64,000 bases of DNA from Oligoflexus sp. (lineage in GTDB: Bacteria > Bdellovibrionota_B > Oligoflexia > Oligoflexales > Oligoflexaceae): assembly GCA_014378195.1 (NCBI GenBank), contig JACMOC010000013.1:1-64000 (forward strand), in the 5' to 3' direction. Made by a program: the position numbers and the translations under genes. The notes under the pieces are model-generated. The model searched no databases. It had not been told where the DNA came from and saw only the letters and a program-made list of their open reading frames with translations. Positions 16,508-23,421 of the stretch are shown here, piece after piece. Each line of letters starts with the position of its first letter. Positions within the stretch are counted from its first letter, which is position 1.

Positions 16508-18811
16508 TTAAACCCTCACTTTAATGCTGCCACCATCGGTGATGACTTGGGGCCCAAGATTCTGCGTGCTGCTTACCTGGCGATACGATTTGCTGGATTT
16601 GCGTCCAGCGCCGCTCACACCGAAAACTTCATCGGATTGCGATGAGGATTCCCGTTGAGAGGAAGAGGATCGACCATCAGAAGAGGTCCAGGACGAACCT
16701 CCGGAGAGACCGATTTCAACTTTCGAAAGATTGAGGTTTTGCGAGTGCAAAGACTCTCTCAGTTTCGGAAGCTCCGTTGCCAAGATTTCGCGTGCATGGG
16801 GCGAGGCGGCAACGATTTTGATGTCGACGACGTTGTCTTTGACTTCAACAGCGAGGTCGACGGCACCTATTTCCTTGTTGCCGATGTCAATGCGGATAGA
16901 ACCGCCGCCATCTTTCACAAGCAGAGAGGCATTTTCAAAAACAGCTTTTTCCAGATGTTTGGGAGCTTCCGTTTTCGCGGGTGTTTCGGGGCCTGCGAGG
17001 CTGAAAGCGCCTTGAGATTTGTGGGTCTGGTTCGACGCGAACATACCGGGGACAAGATCACCTGCTGTTTGCTCGAGGGCATCGTCGCCTTTTTCTTCAC
17101 CGCTCGATTGTTTGAAATCGCTGGTGTTACCGAGAGTGATTTCGCTGAGGCGTTCTAGAAGGACGCTTGGATCAAAGCTGCGGGCTTTGTCTGAAGTCTG
17201 GCCATCAGATGTCTCTGGCCTAAGCGCAAGCGATTGAATACCTTCAAGCCAGTTCTGGCGATCGGCTCGTGACTGCAGCACAGGCGCTTCACCTTGCGGA
17301 GCATCGGTCTTAAAAATGAAGGTATCGGTCGATCGTAATTCCATGGTTTGGAAGGGATTTTCGTTCGACAGAGTCGCTTTTGGGAGGCCTTCAAAACTTG
17401 GGCCTTGTGCCATAGCTGCAAGCATTTGATCGAGACTGCTCGTGGGCGACGCCGAGTGACTCTCAGCCTTGAGAGGTGCTACGTCCTTGGGTTTGGGCTC
17501 AAAGGATGTGGGCGAGGTTTGAGCGTTCACGGGCTGCTGGCTCATGATGCTTGCGCTCATAATAACGCTTAAAAATTCGGCATCCATAGGAGCGACGGCT
17601 TGATCGCGGGGCAAAGCCTGCGTCTGTATCTGTTGGGCCAGGGCAGAATCCGTTTTAGGTGAACGCTGTGGCAGAGTGGGATCTGCTTTCATGCGATTGG
17701 CACGGGCGATGTAGGGAACGGCGCCTTCGAGAGGTAAGGTGTCCTGAAGAATTTTAGCTTCCGCAGTGACCCGACCTGGATCGACGTTGAAGGATTTCAT
17801 TAGATCTTTGAGGCTGACCGGGGTGTTCATAAGATCTTGAAAGGCAACCGGGTCCTGAACAATGAGTCCGTCTGGAGACCAGCCCATATCGTCGAGCCAA
17901 GTGCCAAGTGGTTTGACCTGATTCACGATTTGTTCAGGGTCGGCGCTGCTCATGACATTGCCGAGCATGGGTGATTGAGCGAGGGTCGTAGGAATACTTT
18001 CCGCTTCAACGAATTGAAGTTGTCCTGTCAAAATCGCTAGGGCGGGTAGTTGCTGCGGCATAGCCTGAGGCTGAACGCCCATAAAAGCGAGCATGTCTTC
18101 GAGGCGTTTTTCCCAGGATTCGCTTTCGTCTTTTTTCAGGTCAAGGCTACCAGCATCCAGATTTGCTTTTTCGGACGCTGGAATGTCTTCAGCCTGAATA
18201 ACGAGGACAGAGCCGCCTTTTGATGCGTCATTGCCATTCGGATCCAGGGCCTTCGTGTCTGCTTGGTCGGCATTTTTTGCCATGAGTCCATTGGACTTAA
18301 TCTGAACTTTATTTCCGGAAGCATCTGCAGAAGGCGTTTCATTCGTTGTTTTGACGGCTTCAGAATTCGTGTCGTTATGAGCATCAGCTTTGGTTTGGAG
18401 AGGAGGGGCAGGAGCCTTCATACTCTTATTAGGAGCTAGAGGTGTTCCATTAGGCTCAGGACTGCGAAGATTTTGCCTATCATCACGTGGCGCTGCTTTT
18501 GCGCCCTGGACTTGAGCTTGCGGCAAACCGCGTTGTTGAGGAGCTTTGGCCTCCATAACACGTTCCTGTGAATGAGCTTTCGCTGCCTGGGCGCTTGGCT
18601 GTTGAGCTCCCTTAGCTGCTTGAGCTCCCTGTTTGGGCGCCGGGGCCTTTGGGGCCGCAGCAGGCTTGTCGTTCAGGTGGTCCTCAAACTTAGGAGCGCT
18701 CTTTTGCGAAGGAGACTGAGACGAGGTTTCGGAGGGCGCTGCTGCATCTGCAACAGGGCCATCATTCAAACCAGGTCTTTTTGGTAGGGACGGTGACGGT
18801 AAATTTATCAC
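16508..18811 (-). CDS. fliK: Flagellar hook-length control protein FliK
   Basis: A 767 aa protein, mostly low-complexity (Ala, Gln, Pro, Ser, Lys). Only the C-terminal Flg_hook domain (about 640-710) is conserved: DIGNKEIGAVDLAVEVKDN, then REILATELPKLRESL and KVEIGLSGG. FliK is secreted, acts as the ruler for hook length and triggers the export switch through FlhB. The GTG start has GAAAGGAT upstream. It is the first gene of the fliK-flgD pair; hook structural genes are not nearby. Confidence 0.88.
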   Translation of the reverse strand: MINLPSPSLPKRPGLNDGPVADAAAPSETSSQSPSQKSAPKFEDHLNDKPAAAPKAPAPKQGAQAAKGAQQPSAQAAKAHSQERVMEAKAPQQRGLPQAQVQGAKAAPRDDRQNLRSPEPNGTPLAPNKSMKAPAPPLQTKADAHNDTNSEAVKTTNETPSADASGNKVQIKSNGLMAKNADQADTKALDPNGNDASKGGSVLVIQAEDIPASEKANLDAGSLDLKKDESESWEKRLEDMLAFMGVQPQAMPQQLPALAILTGQLQFVEAESIPTTLAQSPMLGNVMSSADPEQIVNQVKPLGTWLDDMGWSPDGLIVQDPVAFQDLMNTPVSLKDLMKSFNVDPGRVTAEAKILQDTLPLEGAVPYIARANRMKADPTLPQRSPKTDSALAQQIQTQALPRDQAVAPMDAEFLSVIMSASIMSQQPVNAQTSPTSFEPKPKDVAPLKAESHSASPTSSLDQMLAAMAQGPSFEGLPKATLSNENPFQTMELRSTDTFIFKTDAPQGEAPVLQSRADRQNWLEGIQSLALRPETSDGQTSDKARSFDPSVLLERLSEITLGNTSDFKQSSGEEKGDDALEQTAGDLVPGMFASNQTHKSQGAFSLAGPETPAKTEAPKHLEKAVFENASLLVKDGGGSIRIDIGNKEIGAVDLAVEVKDNVVDIKIVAASPHAREILATELPKLRESLHSQNLNLSKVEIGLSGGSSWTSSDGRSSSSQRESSSQSDEVFGVSGAGRKSSKSYRQVSSTQNLGPQVITDGGSIKVRV

Positions 18812-19091
18812 AGTCTAAAGTATCCTTTCTATGAGCCGAAGAAATAGTGAGACGACTTCTTCGAAACCCTGCACCACGCCATATCACTACAAATAATCAT
18901 TGCAGCTCTTTAGCGGCCCGTGAAGTGGCTGAGGGCGGCAAATTCAGCCATTTCATCGACAAAATTTGCCGAGCTCCTCCCTTTTGGGCTCGAAGTCCTA
19001 TCGTTTTAGGGGTATGGTTCGCGCGAGTCGAAGGCCGCGCCATCTAATTCGTTCGAACTTGCCCGGAAAGTGCTACAGAAGGCGATTTCTG

Positions 19092-19120
19092 TTGACAGTA
19101 AGGGTTCGATTTAAGATTAT
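19092..19120 (+). promoter_or_regulatory. Sigma70-type promoter for rplU-rpmA
   Basis: TTGACA is a perfect -35, followed by a 17-base spacer and GATTAT as -10. It lies about 120 bases upstream of rplU, leaving a leader that contains a perfect inverted repeat. Confidence 0.7.
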
Positions 19121-19155
19121 GTGACGCTCTCTAGGCTGAACAAGTTAAGAGACCG

Positions 19156-19172
19156 TTATGCCTTAGGCATAA
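19156..19172 (+). promoter_or_regulatory. Palindrome in the rplU leader
   Basis: TTATGCC-TTA-GGCATAA has perfect 7-bp arms. It lies downstream of the predicted transcription start and about 60 bases ahead of the rplU ribosome site. It may be a leader hairpin for autogenous control by L21 or an operator. No known leader family was matched. Confidence 0.4.
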
Positions 19173-19239
19173 TTCACTGGGAAAAGGTTCTCTTTGGGGT
19201 TCAAATTTCTGCCTCGAGAGATCTATATGGGGAGTTTTT

Positions 19240-19551
19240 ATGTTTGCCGTATTTCAAGCTGGCGGCCATCAGTACCGAGTAGCCAAAGGTGATTCACTCA
19301 CTATTGACTTCCTCGAAGGTAAGAGCGAAGGCGACGTAGTTAGCTTTCCCAACGTAATGCTCGTTGGTGGCGATAAGACATCTGTCGGTGCTCCTTTTGT
19401 TGCTGGCGCAACTGTTGAAGGCATTGTTAAAAAACAAGGCTTCAACGACAAAGTTCTCGTTTTCAAATTCAAACGTCGTAAAGATTACAAACGTACACGC
19501 GGCCACAAGCAGCCTGTTACGACTATCGAAATCAGCGACATCAAGCTATAA
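19240..19551 (+). CDS. rplU: 50S ribosomal protein L21
   Basis: A 103 aa protein of the usual length. The start MFAVFQAGGHQYRVAKGD and the C-terminal FKRRKDYKRTRGHKQ are characteristic. L21 binds 23S rRNA domain II near L20. GGGGAG precedes the ATG. It is followed 41 bp later by rpmA, the standard order, and then by obgE. Confidence 0.98.
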   Translation: MFAVFQAGGHQYRVAKGDSLTIDFLEGKSEGDVVSFPNVMLVGGDKTSVGAPFVAGATVEGIVKKQGFNDKVLVFKFKRRKDYKRTRGHKQPVTTIEISDIKL

Positions 19552-19592
19552 GCGTCTGTCGCTTATCAGGACTTCCAAAGGGGTAATGAAGC

Positions 19593-19844
19593 ATGGCTAC
19601 TAAAAAAGCTGGTGGTAGTACTAAGAACGGCCGCGATTCCAATCCTCAATATCGCGGTGTTAAAGTTTACGGCGGAGAGACCGTGACAGCAGGAAGTATC
19701 CTTGTTCGTCAGGTTGGAAGCTCTTTTCACGCAGGTAAGAATGTAGGAACAGGTAAAGACTATACCTTGTTCGCATTGGTTGACGGTAAAGTGGAATACA
19801 GTGCCACGACTAAGCGCAAAAGCGTTAACATCGTTCCAGTTTGA
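19593..19844 (+). CDS. rpmA: 50S ribosomal protein L27
   Basis: An 83 aa protein beginning [16 protein letters not shown]. It lacks the N-terminal extension that must be cleaved in Firmicutes. The body contains [19 protein letters not shown] and [17 protein letters not shown]27 reaches the peptidyl transferase centre with its N-terminus. AAAGGGG lies before the ATG. A hairpin follows. Confidence 0.98.
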   Translation: MATKKAGGSTKNGRDSNPQYRGVKVYGGETVTAGSILVRQVGSSFHAGKNVGTGKDYTLFALVDGKVEYSATTKRKSVNIVPV

Positions 19845-19855
19845 AATGTGTGAGT

Positions 19856-19900
19856 CTCACGCCGCTCGGCTCTTTTAGAGTTTCGCGGCGTGGAGTCTTA
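19856..19900 (+). terminator. Probable terminator after rpmA
   Basis: CTCACGCCGC pairs with GCGGCGTGGAG around a loop of about 19 bases. The downstream tract (TCTTATAACTTT) is only moderately T-rich, so termination may be partial and leave some read-through to obgE. Confidence 0.55.
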
Positions 19901-20065
19901 TAACTTTAAAAGTGGTTTGATTCGTCTTGCTCTTCAGTATCTCCTCCCGTCTTCTCTCTGAGATCCTATTCTTCCTTGTCACATTTGAGCCCTTCAATCT
20001 CTCCAAAACTCATCTGAAGTTTTTGGCTCTAGATTTATATTTGGTTTTCGAGGCAAAGAAAAAAC

Positions 20066-21184
20066 ATGAAATTTATCGATCATACAGAAATTGATGTCCG
20101 TTCCGGAGACGGCGGTCATGGATTAGTGAGTTTTCGCGCCGCGAAATACCAGCCAAAAGCCGGCCTTGATGGGGGTGATGGTGGATTTGGTGGGCATGTT
20201 TACCTCGTGGGTAACGCGCAGCTGAATTCCTTGAGTTCTCTTTATTATCGCCGCATGTATGCCGCCGAAAACGGTGGCAAAGGCGGAACGAATAACTGCA
20301 CAGGCGCCGACGGCGAGGATCTTTTGATCCCGGTTCCGGTCGGTACGATTGCCTACGATCGCGAGAGCGGCCGCATGGTTGCGGAAGTTCTCGAAGATGG
20401 GCAAAAGGTACTGCTTGCAGAAGGCGGACTTCGTGGTCTTGGAAACTGTCGTTTCGTAACGTCGAGTCACCAGGCCGCTGAAGAATCCACCGATGGTACC
20501 GAAGGCAAGGAAATCAAACTCCAGCTTGAGCTCAAACTCATCGCTGATGTTGGTTTTGCAGGCTTTCCTAACGCGGGCAAATCAACTCTCCTCAGCGTTA
20601 TCAGTTCAGCGACACCGAAGATCGCTGATTATCCCTTTACGACTCTGACTCCCCAGCTCGGTGTTGTGGAAGTTCCCGGCGCCGATACCTGGCACAATGC
20701 GAGCTTTGTAGCCGCAGATATTCCAGGTCTTATCGAAGGCGCGAGCGAAGGCAAAGGCCTCGGCCACGAATTCCTTCGCCATCTGGAACGCACCAAAGTC
20801 ATCGCCTTCATCCTCGATACATTTCCCTTCGATGAAATGCCCCCTTTCAACGCGTTTCGCGTTTTGGAGAGTGAGCTCTTTAATTTCAGCGAAAAAATGC
20901 ACAAGAAAAAGCGCGTGATCATCCTGTCCAAAGCAGACCTTGCTCCGGAAGGCTTCAACTGGGACACCGTGGAAAAACCTTTCCGCGATATCGGGCTTGA
21001 GACAGTGCGTGTTTCGTCTGTCGTGGGTACTGGTATTCCTAATTTGAAACGCCGTGTTTTTGAGTTGATCCAGGAAGAAAAACACAAAATCGATATCGAT
21101 GCTGTGACAGTGACTGCTCCAAAAGAAGAAGACAGTTATACCTGGCTCGTTCGTGCACATGAAGATGCCAAGTTTGGAATCTAA
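20066..21184 (+). CDS. obgE: GTPase Obg (CgtA)
   Basis: A 372 aa ribosome-associated GTPase. The glycine-rich Obg fold occupies about residues 1-158 (DGGDGGFGGHVYL, GGKGGTNNCTGADGED). The G domain shows GFPNAGKST (G1), DYPFTTLTP (G2), ADIPGLIEGA (G3), LSKADLA (G4) and SSVVG (G5). Obg acts in 50S assembly and the stress response. GAGGCAAAG before the ATG supports the start. It heads the run obgE-nadD-rsfS-rlmH-comF-mutS; nadD begins inside its 3' end. Confidence 0.97.
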   Translation: MKFIDHTEIDVRSGDGGHGLVSFRAAKYQPKAGLDGGDGGFGGHVYLVGNAQLNSLSSLYYRRMYAAENGGKGGTNNCTGADGEDLLIPVPVGTIAYDRESGRMVAEVLEDGQKVLLAEGGLRGLGNCRFVTSSHQAAEESTDGTEGKEIKLQLELKLIADVGFAGFPNAGKSTLLSVISSATPKIADYPFTTLTPQLGVVEVPGADTWHNASFVAADIPGLIEGASEGKGLGHEFLRHLERTKVIAFILDTFPFDEMPPFNAFRVLESELFNFSEKMHKKKRVIILSKADLAPEGFNWDTVEKPFRDIGLETVRVSSVVGTGIPNLKRRVFELIQEEKHKIDIDAVTVTAPKEEDSYTWLVRAHEDAKFGI

Positions 21185-21854
21185 GCCGACTCACATACTC
21201 TTTGGTGGCACGTTTGATCCACCGCATAATGGTCATCGTTTGATGGTTGAGCTTTGTTTAAAGGCTTTTCCCCAGACGGAGATCATTATCACGCCGTCGG
21301 CTCAGCCCGCCGGCGCGTTTGGTCAGCACAAACATCCCATTGCGGATTTTGGCGACCGATTTGCAATGTGCCGTCTGGCTTTTTCCAGTGTTTATAAGCT
21401 CGATCAGATCTCAATCGATGCTATCGAAGCGAGTCTTCCTGCCCCGAACTACACATGGAAGACCTTGGATAAACTCAGCGAAGTTTATCCCGAATCGCGT
21501 TGGGGCATACTCCTGGGTTTCGATCAGTTAAAGAGCTTCGCCGGTTGGCAAAATGCTCTGGAACTGGTTGATAAATACGATCTGGTCGCAATCGAGAGAC
21601 CAGGCTTTGAGATGCTTTCCGTTATACTGCCCACGCTTCGGGCGAGTCTTGGGACCCTTGATGAGCTTGCTCCTGGCGTTTACAGCCTTGGCAATGAGGG
21701 ACACAAACTCTACGTGTTAGCGGGCGAAGTGTCCGACGCCGCGAGCCGAGAGGTTCGCCATTCGATCACCAAAGCCTTGGACAAGGATTGGTTAGACCCT
21801 AAAGTTACCGAATATATCAAACAGCATAAGCTGTATGATGAGAGTGAGGCCTAA
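21165..21854 (+). CDS. nadD: Nicotinate-nucleotide adenylyltransferase
   Basis: NadD joins nicotinate mononucleotide and ATP to deamido-NAD. The nucleotidyltransferase signature FGGTFDPPHNGH stands about 14 residues from the chosen start, with the Ser/Thr-rich ATP site near VRHSITKALD (replacing the usual ISSTxIR). The gene overlaps obgE by 20 bases; ATG 21159 and GTG 21153 are other in-frame starts, and none has a strong ribosome site, so translation is probably coupled. About 229 aa. Confidence 0.92.
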   Translation: MPSLESKPTHILFGGTFDPPHNGHRLMVELCLKAFPQTEIIITPSAQPAGAFGQHKHPIADFGDRFAMCRLAFSSVYKLDQISIDAIEASLPAPNYTWKTLDKLSEVYPESRWGILLGFDQLKSFAGWQNALELVDKYDLVAIERPGFEMLSVILPTLRASLGTLDELAPGVYSLGNEGHKLYVLAGEVSDAASREVRHSITKALDKDWLDPKVTEYIKQHKLYDESEA

Positions 21855-21855
21855 A

Positions 21856-22218
21856 GTGAAATCTCAAGATCTAGTGAAGTTGATTGCCGATACGGCTGCT
21901 GAGAAAAAAGCGACACGTATCATCGCGCAAAATCTCGAAGGCAAATCGGGCCTTTGTGATTATCAAATCGTCATTTCCGGTTCGAACGAACGTCAAACCC
22001 AAGCTATTGCCACTCATATCGAAGACACTCTCCGCGAGAAAAAAGTCGCTCGTCCCTTTGCTGTCGAAGGCAAACAAACAGGCCACTGGATCCTCATGGA
22101 TTATGATGGCGTTCTAGTCCATATCTTCCTTGAATCTATCCGTGATTACTACGCGATGGAACGTCTCTGGCCGGAAGCGGCAACGACGTCCTACAGCGAG
22201 GCTAGTCCTTCCGCTTGA
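21856..22218 (+). CDS. rsfS: Ribosomal silencing factor RsfS
   Basis: A 120 aa Iojap/RsfS protein that binds L14 and blocks subunit joining in stationary phase. Visible landmarks are LCDYQIVISGSNERQTQAI, GHWILMDYDGVLVHIF and YYAMERLWPEA. The GTG at 21856 is chosen because GAGTGAGG stands 6 bases ahead and the resulting N-terminus matches the family; ATG 21835 is possible. It sits between nadD and rlmH as in many bacteria. Confidence 0.93.
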   Translation: MKSQDLVKLIADTAAEKKATRIIAQNLEGKSGLCDYQIVISGSNERQTQAIATHIEDTLREKKVARPFAVEGKQTGHWILMDYDGVLVHIFLESIRDYYAMERLWPEAATTSYSEASPSA

Positions 22219-22220
22219 AG

Positions 22221-22691
22221 ATGCAGGTCTTAAAGATTGGTCGCCCCGCTCACTCAGCTTATACCGAGCTGAGTGAGATGTATTTTAAGAGGCTAAGAAC
22301 AGTCTGGAAGATCGACGAGCACATCCTCAAGGCTCATGCCTCCCAGGAACGTGCGGGGCAGGATATTTTCTCAAAACTCGGTTGGTCTTCGAGCGGTCAG
22401 CGCCTCGATCCCCAACACCTTGTCATCGCCCTTGATGAACGTGGAAAAGAACTGACGTCTCCGCAACTTGCCACCTGGATCCAAGAAAAAATCGATAACA
22501 GCTTTGTGAAACAGATGACCTTTGTCATCGGCGGACCTTATGGTCTCACCGAAGAAGTGCGTCATCAGGCTGATCTGTGTCTCTCCCTTTCTAAAGGTGT
22601 TTTTCCAAGCGATCTCGCCTGGGTCATGCTCTGGGAACAACTCTACCGCGCATCTACCATTATTCGCCGTACGCCTTACCACCACGTTTAA
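22221..22691 (+). CDS. rlmH: 23S rRNA (pseudouridine1915-N3)-methyltransferase RlmH
   Basis: A 156 aa SPOUT methyltransferase. The signature elements are LVIALDERGKELTS, FVIGGPYGL and the end of the knot SLSKGVFPSDLAWVMLWEQLYRA, with the C-terminal PYHHV. It methylates the pseudouridine at 23S position 1915 on 70S ribosomes. ATG 22221 overlaps nothing; TTG 22215 overlaps the rsfS stop. Neither has a strong ribosome site. Confidence 0.94.
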   Translation: MQVLKIGRPAHSAYTELSEMYFKRLRTVWKIDEHILKAHASQERAGQDIFSKLGWSSSGQRLDPQHLVIALDERGKELTSPQLATWIQEKIDNSFVKQMTFVIGGPYGLTEEVRHQADLCLSLSKGVFPSDLAWVMLWEQLYRASTIIRRTPYHHV

Positions 22692-22758
22692 ATTTTTAGA
22701 AAATGTCCCTTCGTTTTCCCTTCGAACTCTTTCATGATCGAAGCGGGAGGATAAGGAC

Positions 22759-23400
22759 ATGGGACAACTCGCAGAAGACATCTATCGAGACTGCGGTTTT
22801 AAGGGCTGCGACACCTCGTTAGAGGATGTTTGGGTGAATGGTTATCCCCTCGCCTCTCTCTTCGCATATCGCGGGCTCGTAAGGCAGCTCATACTCGATT
22901 TTAAGGTAAATGGGTCGTGGCAGAGCGGAGTGGCTCTCGTTAAGATCTTTGTCGAAGATGAAGGTGTACGCGACTGGGTCAAGGGCGCCGATTACATCAT
23001 GCCAGTGCCGTCGAGTGTCTGGGGAAGATGGCGGGGCAAGCATGATTTGGCTTTCGGCCTGGCAGAAGGCCTTAGTCGAAGTCTTGAAATACCTCTTATC
23101 AAAGCTCCGTGGTCAAAATATTTTCGCTTTAAAAAGCAGTCTTTTCTGTCGCGACCTGAGCGTCTTTCACAAAGTCCGATGGATCCGAAAATCATAAGCC
23201 GCAGCAATCTTTTAAAGGTTTCATGGAGCCCAAAGAATGATACAAATTTGCATGGCCACGATGCGCCGCTTATCATCCTGATCGACGACATCGTAACAAG
23301 CGCGAAGACATTGACAGCCCTAGCTGGAGCCATTAGGAATAGTCGATTGCGATTTTTAACGCTCGCTTCCGCCTATCATGCTCCGACGCCAAAGAGCTGA
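22759..23400 (+). CDS. ComF-family phosphoribosyltransferase-like protein
   Basis: A 213 aa protein with the ComF pattern: YRGLVRQLILDFKVNG near residue 37, VPSSVWGRWRGKHDLAFGLAEGL in the middle, and the PRPP loop IILIDDIVTSAKTLTAL near residue 175. The usual N-terminal four-Cys zinc finger is missing; only Cys12 and Cys17 are present. ComF proteins support DNA uptake in transformation. GGAGG 8 bases before the ATG supports the start. It stands directly before mutS. Confidence 0.82.
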   Translation: MGQLAEDIYRDCGFKGCDTSLEDVWVNGYPLASLFAYRGLVRQLILDFKVNGSWQSGVALVKIFVEDEGVRDWVKGADYIMPVPSSVWGRWRGKHDLAFGLAEGLSRSLEIPLIKAPWSKYFRFKKQSFLSRPERLSQSPMDPKIISRSNLLKVSWSPKNDTNLHGHDAPLIILIDDIVTSAKTLTALAGAIRNSRLRFLTLASAYHAPTPKS

Positions 23401-23421
23401 TAAGACGTGTGGAGAACATAT

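Larger units (their letters stand above)
18812..19239. other. 428-bp divergent intergenic region (fliK / rplU)
   Basis: No convincing gene lies here; a 66-codon frame at 18847-19047 lacks a ribosome site and family features. It holds a strong hairpin at 18922-18954 (11-bp arms GAAGTGGCTGA and TCAGCCATTTC, one G-U). It also holds a sigma70-like promoter (19092-19120) and a palindromic leader element (19156-19172), both listed separately. I saw no clear sigma28 or sigma54 promoter for fliK. Confidence 0.6.

Noticed and set aside
18847-19047. Small plus-strand frame in the fliK-rplU gap
   Set aside because: No ribosome site, unlikely composition, and it covers a strong hairpin.
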